A DNA stretch of 52,022 nucleotides from Paramacrobiotus richtersi. Lineage: Eukaryota; Tardigrada; Eutardigrada; Parachela; Macrobiotidae. Position numbers and translations under genes: made by a program. Each line of letters opens with the position of its first letter. The stretch's first letter is position 1. Below the pieces are notes generated by a model. It saw only the letters and a program-made list of their open reading frames with translations, made no database searches and had not been told where the DNA came from. The stretch lies in the NCBI GenBank assembly GCA_034698045.1, contig JAQGAU010000037.1:1-52022 (forward strand). Reading direction: 5' to 3'. Below, piece after piece: positions 23,451 through 32,180 of the stretch.

Positions 23451-24647
23451 TTTCGCCATCGTTATGAATATCGTACTAACAGTAATACCACACATAGCAC
23501 AACAGCTTGAACATTGAAAAAAATTGTGCGGGGACATTCGCAATTCTTACATCATTACAACACTATTCGAAATTGTGCCAGCGGATACATTCCACTACAA
23601 TGGGTATGCTATGATCATATTTACTCATTTTACTGACGTAATTTCGTTTTAATTTTACAACTGGCTTATGTGTCTTTCTTTACATACGGATCGCTGAAAG
23701 TCTGCGTGGTATGTTAACCAAATGCGGGATTGCGGAAAAGGATGCCAAAATCATTGCATCAACAACGCAGAATTTGTTGCAGATAATTTTCAGGTTTTTG
23801 AAAACCTCAACCGAGAAATGGGATAACGTGCGACTAAGGAAGGTTAAAATACCACAGCAATTTAAAAATGGACTCAGCAATTGATACATTACCCCAGCAA
23901 GCGATTACGACTATCACAGCTGGCGACAAGTGATTATCACAGCAGTTGATATTCGATTAATACATGGTTCATTTGAATGTGCTAGTACAAGAAAATTGTT
24001 GACCAGATCTTTCTCTTTCCGCGCGTTGAGAATTAAATGTCTCAATGGAAGACCTATCCTCACACCGCAGCAAACTGCCCACATCGTGCTGCATAACTGC
24101 ATCTATATGTGGCGCACTATAGCCAGTCAAAATAAAAGTAGAAAAAAATCCGGAAAAAAACATTTTTGGATCTCGGACTGGTAACTGCACGTGAGTTTTG
24201 CTACTGACAGTATCAGCAACCGGTCAGTCTATCTTTCATACCTTTTTACTGCCACCGGGTTGTGGAAACTGCTGGAACTTTAACACGAAAAAGTATGGAC
24301 TGCATCCAAGGGCCGCATTCCTTTAAGAAAGGGATGCCATTCACATGGCTAAGTCAGCGAGCGTGGCGCAGTGCCAGAATGAATGAATGCCCTACTTATA
24401 AATTTTTTTATACAGATCTGTACACCGCGCAGGCTACCGTCCTGCTGCTTGTAGCTCTCGTCTAATACCAAGCGCTAAGTTCAGTTTGTTTTCCCGATCT
24501 AAACTATCAGCAGCCTCAGATATTTTAAACTGGTACAGAAACCTGCTAGTTTGGTGCAACATCGTGAAATGCTTTTCTTTTGGAAGAGGTGGTTACTTTT
24601 CGTGGACGCGTAAAGGTCGATTGAGATTGAAATTAAGACTGATGATC
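23451..24647. other. No recognised gene
   Basis: Short overlapping frames only (for example 23,930-24,184 plus and 23,680-23,889 minus). Nothing in it is recognised. Its last four bases, GATC, are the left target-site copy of the LTR element that follows. Confidence 0.45.
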
Positions 24648-24870
24648 TGTCATGGTATACATGCCTCGCGCATGTTACCATCGTGTTTGCCATCGTGCAT
24701 GTATCGTGTTAGCTATGTTCGATGACTGGCCCTGCAGCCATGTTGGATAACTGCTGTCTCACATGTCTTACAGTCTTGCTTCTAGTATATAATGAGCTAG
24801 CCTCATTATACTAGATAGACTAGTCTACAATGGAATAAAGTAGCTACAACATTATATTCTTTCCATTTCA
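24648..24870 (+). repeat. 5' LTR of the 1.3-kb retroelement
   Basis: This 223-bp LTR contains a TATA-like 'tatataat' (about 24,786-24,793), an inverted repeat TATAATGAG/CTCATTATA at 24,788-24,810 and a polyadenylation-type AATAAA at 24,834-24,839. The TATA box is thus embedded in the hairpin. Promoter and poly(A) functions are inferred from position only. Confidence 0.92.
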
Positions 24871-25023
24871 ATGGTGGCCACAGAGGTCGTGTTACTTCGG
24901 GTAACACATTACACCTTCTGACCTTTACCATCTCTACCATCATTCCTTACCACCTCGCGCAACATCAGACCTATCGCTCACTATCAGCGATACCATACAA
25001 CAACCAACGACTCTTCAACATCG

Positions 25024-25395
25024 ATGGAGACAGCAGATGCACGCACTTACGTTAGCCAAGTGCTTACACATCTACATCAACTCGGACGCCCAACTATAGC
25101 GGAGCAACTCATCGCTCTCTACGACGCACTACCACCAACCCTCAAACCGTACTTTCCCTTTGATATACCAAGGACCATCGACAATTTTCAACGTAAACTC
25201 TCGCACGAAATCTCAACTATATATCCACCAATTCGTCTATTGCCCGTACCATCCAAATTTCCAACCACCGTAAATGCAGTTCCATCCCATCGCCCTTCCA
25301 AAAGAAAATGCCCTCAAGCACCTCGTCTTTGTTACAACTGCCGTCAACCCGGACACGAAGTTCAGCATTGTTTACTGCTATACCACCGCTTCTAA
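25024..25395 (+). CDS. Gag-like protein with one CCHC zinc knuckle
   Basis: This 123-residue ORF starts 153 bp after the 5' LTR. Residues 103-116 are CYNCRQPGHEVQHC, a textbook C-x2-C-x4-H-x4-C retroviral-type zinc knuckle that binds RNA in nucleocapsid domains. Before it are a helix-rich part (residues 1-65) and a Pro/basic linker (66-100). A full Gag would be several hundred residues, so this is a reduced version, or the product of an internal deletion that also removed pol. It may package the element's RNA or act with an autonomous relative. The intact frame agrees with the recent age given by the LTRs. I place it in the Ty3/gypsy or BEL/Pao type without deciding which. Confidence 0.75.
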   Translation: METADARTYVSQVLTHLHQLGRPTIAEQLIALYDALPPTLKPYFPFDIPRTIDNFQRKLSHEISTIYPPIRLLPVPSKFPTTVNAVPSHRPSKRKCPQAPRLCYNCRQPGHEVQHCLLLYHRF

Positions 25396-25740
25396 CTGGC
25401 AATTCCGGTTCTCGAACTTGAAATTATCACGACAAACCACTGACACTGACACGATGACATTTGGAATCAGGATTACGGCACATGCTGAAGTGATACGTGA
25501 CCGAATGAGGCGTAAATACCGCTATGTGAAACGCGCGCTCGACTGACTGGATCACCAAATCCAGAACTGGACCATTGAATTCAAGACTAAAGTGGAATGA
25601 AAAAGATATTTTTATTACTGGGATCATCAGTTTTCACCATTTCAACTACGTTGTCCTTTTCAACGAGGGGAAGGAATACAAAGACCGACGACTAGAAATT
25701 TTTGTTTGCGATTTCTACGAAATCCCTTTAAGAAGAGAAG

Positions 25741-25963
25741 TGTCATGGTATACATGCCTCGCGCATGTTACCATCGTGTTTGCCATCGTGCATGTATCGT
25801 GTTAGCTATGTTCGATGACTGGCCCTGCAGCCATGTTGGATAACTGCTGTCTCACATGTCTTACAGTCTTGCTTCTAGTATATAATGAGCTAGCCTCATT
25901 ATACTAGATAGACTAGTCTACAATGGAATAAAGTAGCTACAACATTATATTCTTTCCATTTCA
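25741..25963 (+). repeat. 3' LTR of the 1.3-kb retroelement
   Basis: It appears to be the same 223-bp sequence as the 5' LTR, preceded by the purine tract and followed by the right GATC target copy. No difference from the 5' LTR was found by eye. Confidence 0.92.
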
Positions 25964-27365
25964 GATCCAACAGCATGGTGGATGGGCTTAACACAGCGGC
26001 GCACGTGTAAAATATTCGTCAAGCAGTTAAAAGGTACGTACTAAATGTTCCACCCAGGATAAGGATACATGGATATATTATAAATTTCCTTACTTCAGTA
26101 GACACTAATCATTGTGGTTGCTGCCCGAAGTGCTTTAAGTCTGGTCTGGACTTCTATCATACACAGGGAAATATCGAGTGCATTCATCATGCAATATCCG
26201 TCCATTTATGCGTCCAGATTTACAGTATAGTTGGCAGGCGCCATGGACAAGCTTATTAATGTTATTAACGTACCCTGTCACTCGGCATATTGCGTGAGTT
26301 TTTTTGCTGCTATGCCCATAGCGGATGTTTATCGCCAGTGCGAATTCAGGATTTCCGAAATAAACGGCAACTCTGCAATGATGCCTAACGATGATTTATA
26401 TAAGTATATCCCAGTATCGAACTATCGAACTTTATCGATATTTAAATATCGAACTGGCATACGTATGGCAGTTTTCGAAGACGACAAACTGAGCTATCGA
26501 GTGCGCTGTCCCGCTGTCGCACTGTTTCTGATATATTGGTCTGCTATGGCCAGCAGATCAACTTTCACACGAATTTTTGGCCGTGATGCTGGACGTATGA
26601 CGGAAGCACTCTGCGACACTTTGTTTCTGAGTTATCGAGTGCTCCGTGTGCGGAGCAGCAGTGTCCGGAGCAGCAGTTCATCTGCGTACGATCTATGCAG
26701 ATGCCATCTGGTTGCACCGGACCGCGAAAACGGATTCTATTTACGAATAGCAGATGGCAACATGGCTGGTCAATACGCTGACAACCAGACGGGCGGTTAT
26801 TAGTCCAAACGGCAACACTTGATATGTAACCACAAAAAGCTGTCTAAAAAGCTAGTCTTATGGTAATCAATTGATGAGGTCTTCCTGAATGAACTTCTGT
26901 TGACCAACTGAATATCACTACTGGTGCGACTAATGGAGCGGGTGCCGAAAATTAATTCGATATTAAATGGCTGTTGTATATCATGTGTGCAGTACTAAAT
27001 TAGCACCGTAGATCATCAGCCGAAGCTTGTGATACAGCAGCGCGATAATACCTTAGCAGAAAGTCTCGACACGACGTGCTACAGGAATGAGTAGACACTA
27101 TCCAAAATTTTATAACTAACTGCAGTGACTATCTATCTATGTTTAGGCGCCCCAGGAAATTCTATACACATTCCATTTCTATACTTACAAGCCAGTTTCC
27201 AGCAAGGTGAGGGCTATTTTGATCCAAATGCAAATGTCGAAGTACAATGATGGTAAATACAATCACGTTACATTCCTCATACATAAAGTATCCAAAATGT
27301 AACCTCTGAATGCCGTGACGACCTTCGTGGCGCAAAGTCATTTCACACTGAATATAAAATATCCC
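25964..27365. other. No recognised gene; one 190-codon frame
   Basis: The frame 26,231-26,803 (+) is the longest here. It lies over local repeats: 'gagttatcgagtg' type segments at about 26,492 and 26,638, 'cggagcagcagt' twice near 26,650-26,680, and 'atcgaact' clusters at 26,415-26,455. The protein has no recognised domain. Codon content and the repeats make it a doubtful gene. The remainder is unassigned AT-rich sequence. Confidence 0.35.
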
Positions 27366-28100
27366 AATTTCAAGAAGTAAATGCCGCGGCTAAATCTGCG
27401 GGGAAAAAGAAATTTTATAGAAAAAAATGCAACGTATTTGAATTGAATGCCGCAGCAATTACCACGTCGCATTTACTCGCACTGCGTCGATGGGTCCAGG
27501 TTCGGATGAAAATCACACAAGCGCTTCTGTGAGCGCACAGCGGGGGTAGTGAATTGTTCTGGTGTTGGAATGGACAGCTTTTCCTTTAGGTATGATGGTT
27601 TGCATTACTTACTCCTATGGAATAAAGCTGTACTTCCAGAATAATGAGCTTTGTCAACTGCCCGCCGAAATGGAAGTTTGTGAAGTCTCTTCTGTGTCGA
27701 CTACATGGATGTCCGTAACAAAACCAACGATCCTAGTGACGTGGCAGTATTTGAAACACGGGACGCTGGGCTGATGTGATCGAGCCTTCAAAATCTGCAT
27801 GTAACGATAAGCCGCATTGATCGCCAAAGTATTTTGGTCCTGATGCAGTCAGGAGAGCTAGAACAGCGGAGTATCTACAAAATCACCCAAAATGCAACAT
27901 CTGTTCTGTCGTCTGCCAAAGAAAACGTTCAGTGTCAACCAAGACAAAATATGTAAGAATTTCGGTGAAAACGAATCCCCGCGATAACTGGTTTTATAAA
28001 CATCGAGTAATGCGGTCTATCAAATATCCGAATCCTTAAAAGTTGGATATCATGCGATGTACCACGCCAGGAACCTTAAGTGCTAGAGGGTCGATTTTAT
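27366..28100 (+). repeat. Dispersed repeat family R2, copy B
   Basis: Collinear partner of 12,811-13,720, with the same ends ('aatttcaagaagtaa' and 'gctagagggtcgattttat'). It lacks about 170 bp including the RT palm motif present in copy A, but keeps the following block ('LPKKTFSVNQDKI'). The difference shows an internal deletion in this copy after the family spread. Confidence 0.75.
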
Positions 28101-30084
28101 GGCTAGTCGACCGACTAACGTTCCATTCGCTTGATAACGCCCCACGCTAGGAATGTCGGCCCAAAGAGCAGCAACCGCCAAAGAATCTCGAGCGATTAGC
28201 GTTCGGCCTTGCTCAAAACTGCCGGAAACAATCTCCTTGTATGCACGGCGACCCTTAAGCATCTCGCAAAATAGCCCCAAGGCTAAAGTGGTGAAACACT
28301 CTTTAGTCCCGTAGCGCTTTTTATCACTAACCGGCACTGGGTCGTAATGTTGAACTGGCATACCATCTCTATATAATCACACTGACGTAAGCAGTCATAC
28401 AAAATCCTGCGCGAAAGAATCGAAGATCCGTGTTCATTAAGATAAAGACTTTCGGCTTTCCTTGGCAACGGCGCGGAACGCTGCCAGCTTGAAACTTCAA
28501 GGTTTTTATATTAACACGCAATGTTTCAGCTGTTTACTCCACCAGAATTGGGGATAATGTTTTATCATCGTGACAAGAAACACGATGCTCTGATTCTGAG
28601 TTGTATGCGAAATATCTAAATCCTGCATGTGTGGCAAGCATTCCATCACCATAGCGAAGAACATCCGTAAAAATAATCAGTAGGCGTAACCATCCTCTGA
28701 CGAGGCGCTCCAAGGTCTCCACGACCGTATGGAGATGGCGTTTGAAACGCTCTAGCTATGCGACCAGCACTGAAAAATGGGTTTTTTTTCAGTGCGGATT
28801 GTGAGATGGTCAACCACTTCCTTGTCATCCACCGCGCAATGGACTTGCGCTACAATGCACTCGCTTTCTTTTAAACGGCCTTTGGCCTGGCAACTACACT
28901 TTCTGTTACCTGCATTGCAGCATCGCCTCCTGTTGCCAGCTGTACGTTATCCAGGTTAATCGGATTTTGAGGTTGCGTGGGATCTACGGTGCACTTTCCT
29001 ATGTAGCTTAAAGAATCATCAACACAATCATCCAAAGGATTCGCGGCTAGGTTGCTTTCGTTTATGGTGATCTCCTAAAACCGCGGGCTACGCATACTAA
29101 GGGAGTGATTCGTCGAAGTCGGAGCCCGTGGTCCAGCCTATCACCCTTGCGAAGAAGGACGGCGGCCCGAGTTGACGACTATACTTTGACGTTAGAGCAG
29201 CCGGTTCTGTGACTTGCCTGACCGTTTTCCCCTGCCAAGGATCGATGATTGCCTCGAGGTCCTAGCTGGCGCTTGGTATATTACAACTAACCAGTGCGCT
29301 CATTAGAATAATATTACAACAATAAAAAGAAAACACTGCTTCCAATATGAGCACTTCAATGCGTTAAAGTGGGCAGTAGTTACACAAGGAACTGCGCTGT
29401 CATTTTGTGGATCACACCGACTGTATTATATATATATATTTACGCCAATCGGTTGACTGCCTTGTTTTAATATCTGGCCCATCTCCACCGGAGACGATGA
29501 TCATAAGCGGTGGAGAAATCAAACACCCTGGTATTTTGTAACACTGGATCCGGGATAGAGATAAAGTGTGATCCTGCGCCGCTAACTGGAACAACGCTGA
29601 CAAACTGAACAATTCAATCTCTGTTCATAAACCGATTAGGTCGTAATTTTCCGTAGTATTCCGCTTTGCCTTCCTGCCGATATGTCAGTGCCTTCTGGCA
29701 ACAAGTTCTCGAAGCATGAGAGGCGCCATGCTCAGACGAGCCCGGAAACTAATTAATATCGAAGTAAATGCTCGGAAACAAAATTGCTGCATTAAGTAAG
29801 AAAGCGCGTTTCCCAGCAGGCCGACGAATCGCGTAAACTGTGATTTGGATACCGTAAAATCTTTTTCCATCTGGAACTGGAATTCTGTGTATAGTCCAAA
29901 CTTAAGAACTGGAAAACCCTCCCATTCGAACGCGATCTTGCCACTGGCAAACTCTCTCGTCAGTTTAGAATTCGAAAGCATAGGTCTCGCGCTACACGTA
30001 ATCTCCGTCCTACCCAGTGCCTGCTGTCGTAAATTGGTGGACACCATATTGGTTGGTAACTTGGTTTGAAATTGACTTAACTTA
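28101..30084. other. No firm gene; weak Tc1-like trace and a TA microsatellite
   Basis: The minus frame 28,646-28,828 contains 'ALKKNPFFSAGRIARAF', which resembles the 'K-NPF-x-(T/S)A-x-x-I' element at the start of the second helix-turn-helix of Tc1-type transposases. No DDE residues were found, so this stays weak. A (TA)n run occurs at about 29,426-29,440. A 214-codon minus frame (29,685-30,329) crosses the start of the gypsy remnant below and is probably its antisense shadow. Confidence 0.35.
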
Positions 30085-31316
30085 GCGATAACTCCTAAGT
30101 TGTCAGGCAGCAAAGATGAGATCGAAAGCTTTTTAATGCAGTACGATATGGCAACTGCCTTAGGCTTTTGGGAAGTTATCCGTATACATACATGCCCTTC
30201 GGATTGAACTACGCCACAGCTGTGTTCCGGCAAGTGGTAAACGAAGCGTACAGCAACCTTATAGCTGCCGGAAAAATGCACGCATTCATCGACGATTTGA
30301 TGATTGCAACCAGATCCTGGAAAGATCACATCGATGTACTACGAGAAGTGCTGAACATAATGAGGGAACTAGGATTCACTGTGAATCCAAACAAGTGTAA
30401 GTTTGCGGTACTCGCACATAAAGTTCTCGGGTTCATAGTTTTTAAAGAAGGAACGAGTTCGGACCCAGAGAAAATACATGCAGTAAGAAAATTTCCGACG
30501 CCAGTTAATGTAAAGGCCGCAAGATCATTTATTGGGCTAGCATCGTTTTCTAGGCAGTTTATACCAAACTTTGCTGAAACTGCGGACCCTTTAACTAGGT
30601 TATACGCAGGATCGCCTAAAGAGTTAAAACTACGCCCTTTTCAGCGGACGAAACAACGCGAGAAACGTTTTAAAGAGCGAAAAGAGTGTCTTTGTAATGC
30701 ACCAGTTCTAGCCCACTTCGACGATTCAAAATAAACAGCAATACATGTTGACGCGTCAGATTACGCGGTCGGCGCGGTGTTAGTCCAAAAGTCGCCAGAA
30801 GGTTGGCACCTATAAGCTTTTTGTTCGAGAAAATTATGCAAACCAGAACAGACTCTTTCTACTACACAGAGGGAATGTTTAGCTATTTTACATTCGACTA
30901 TGAAATTTCGACAATGGATTTTAGGGAGACCAGTAACGGTCTTTACTGATCATGCCTGCATGCAGTGGCTTTTCAAATTAAGAACGGAAAATGCCAAGCT
31001 TCAGCGCTGGTCTCTGAGATTATCAGAATTTGATTTAACCTTAATACATAGGGCAGGTAAAGATAATACCGATGCAGATGCTCTATCGAGAAACCCTCTT
31101 TCAGAAGAAGAAGGAGAACTTCAGTATAATGTAAGAACAGTGGACGTAAGGAGTGAACAAATTAAAGATCCTTTTTGTAAGAATATTATTAACTACCTGA
31201 AAGAAGTGGGTAGCAATCCACCAATCAGGATAAAGAACTTAGCGAGAAATTTTTCAACGGATAACGGGCGAATACTGTATAACGGGCGTATAGTGTCGGA
31301 TTTTTTATTCAGGTAA
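30085..31316 (+). pseudogene. Ty3/gypsy remnant: gag piece joined to RT-RNase H
   Basis: At about 30,085-30,165 'ITPKLSGSKDEIESFLMQY' resembles a gag capsid start. It runs directly, with a frame change, into RT at the palm: 'YTYMPFGLNYATAVF' (from about 30,180), 'HAFIDDLMIATRS' with both catalytic Asp residues, 'LGFTVNPNKCKF', 'VLGFIV' and 'RSFIGLASFSRQFIPNFAE'. RNase H follows in the same frame: 'VDASDYAVGAVLVQKSPEG', 'CKPEQTLSTTQRECLAIL', 'VTVFTDHACMQWLF', 'RAGKDNTDADALSRNPL'. Two in-frame stops (about 30,732 and 30,813) break it. The fingers and protease are missing, and it ends at 31,316 before the integrase zinc domain is complete. It is the youngest-looking pol remnant in the window. 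Confidence 0.9.
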
Positions 31317-31689
31317 ATGCCACTGTTTTGCCATATATTACACTTAATTGTTAGACAGCGTACCTAAATGTAGTGCGTGCAATGATGGCAATGCCACTTT
31401 GCCTCGAATGTACGCGCATGTGTTTTCTGTGCATTATTTGATGGATTAGCGATGAATAATACATATAGTAATAAATGTTCCCCTGAAAAATATAACTATA
31501 CAGGTTGAAGTGTTTGCCGTTCATTTCTGGTTTGGAAGTATTGTTTGTGCAGCTTAGTACATCATTAACTGCTGTGGTCGGCCAATTTCCTGCCAATTAC
31601 CGAACATGCAGTTCCCTCATCCAGTTGCTCTGACGGTAACTGTTCGGTCTGCTAACGGTGAGAATGGATGTGCCATCCATTAGGACTGT
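31317..31689. other. No recognised gene
   Basis: AT-rich sequence directly after the truncated gypsy remnant. The minus frames here are short and unrecognised. Confidence 0.4.
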
Positions 31690-31885
31690 GTCTGCGAACG
31701 CATAGCAACGGTAGTCGATTGTTCTGGATTTGGAATCGGAACATTTCCTAAGCCAGTTGGGTGGCATGCACTCACATAGACTAAACGCAACTTCCAGAAT
31801 AACGCGATAGCGGAAAATTGCCCGCTGAGGCACAGATCCGAGCGGATTTCCTAACGCTGAATACATCCGTGTTCGTGGCAATCTA
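31690..31885. repeat. Possible third, older copy of repeat R2
   Basis: It shares ordered blocks with R2 copy B at about 27,545-27,720: 'gattgttctgg..ttggaat', 'cttccagaataa', and 'ttgcccgc'/'ctgcccgc' followed by 'gagg'/'gaaatgg'. Spacing is similar but divergence is high. Chance similarity cannot be excluded without alignment. Confidence 0.4.
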
Positions 31886-32180
31886 CTTCCGTGCTGCTAT
31901 CAAAGTGAAGAGTTACGGTTTTAGAATTGAGAGTGATTGTAAGTTCAACACTAAAGACAAAAAAGTTCATGTAGCCCAAAAAATATGGCAGAAAGTGCGA
32001 AACCAACACCGCTCAAAACGGACAGGATTTGTACCATTCGTTCGACTCCGAGCGTTTATTGAAGAGTTGATCGAAGAAGCGGAGGCGGAGTTAGATGCGG
32101 CTAAACTGGACGAATTGGGCTATGATGGGGATTTGGACGATTCAATGGAGATGCAGAAGAGATCCAGTCATCATCGATGA
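31886..32180 (+). other. Open frame with acidic helical C-terminus, unassigned
   Basis: Part of a 120-codon frame (31,818-32,180). From about residue 40 it reads as basic 'HVAQKIWQKVRNQHRSKRTG', then 'FIEELIEEAEAELDAAKLDE' and an Asp-rich tail. The charge pattern and codon use look more gene-like than the neighbouring frames. No start in good context and no clear splice sites were found, and the first third overlaps the suspected R2 copy. It may be an exon of an unidentified host gene or of a transposase. Confidence 0.35.

Larger units (their letters stand above)
24648..25963 (+). mobile_element. Complete short LTR retroelement (non-autonomous, Gag-only)
   Basis: Two 223-bp direct repeats (24,648-24,870 and 25,741-25,963) appear identical base for base. 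Each starts TGTCATGG and ends CATTTCA, the canonical TG..CA. The element is flanked by GATC at 24,644-24,647 and GATC at 25,964-25,967, a 4-bp target duplication (Ty3/gypsy and BEL/Pao make 4-6 bp). A primer-binding candidate starts one base after the 5' LTR (TGGTGGCCACAG, from 24,872), and a purine tract 'aagaagagaag' (25,730-25,740) abuts the 3' LTR. The internal part is only 870 bp with one Gag-like ORF and no pol, so it must borrow reverse transcriptase and integrase. Identical LTRs imply recent insertion. Confidence 0.95.

Noticed and set aside
26231-26803. 190-codon plus frame as a gene
   Set aside because: No domain, start context or splice support, and it contains short internal DNA repeats; kept only as a note.
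28646-28828. Tc1-type transposase
   Set aside because: Only one short helix-turn-helix-like motif; no DDE residues, TIRs or TA flanks were found nearby.
29685-30329. 214-codon minus frame
   Set aside because: It covers the start of the plus-strand gypsy remnant, which has clear gag and RT motifs; the minus frame has none I recognise and is probably antisense. It is long enough that I am not certain.
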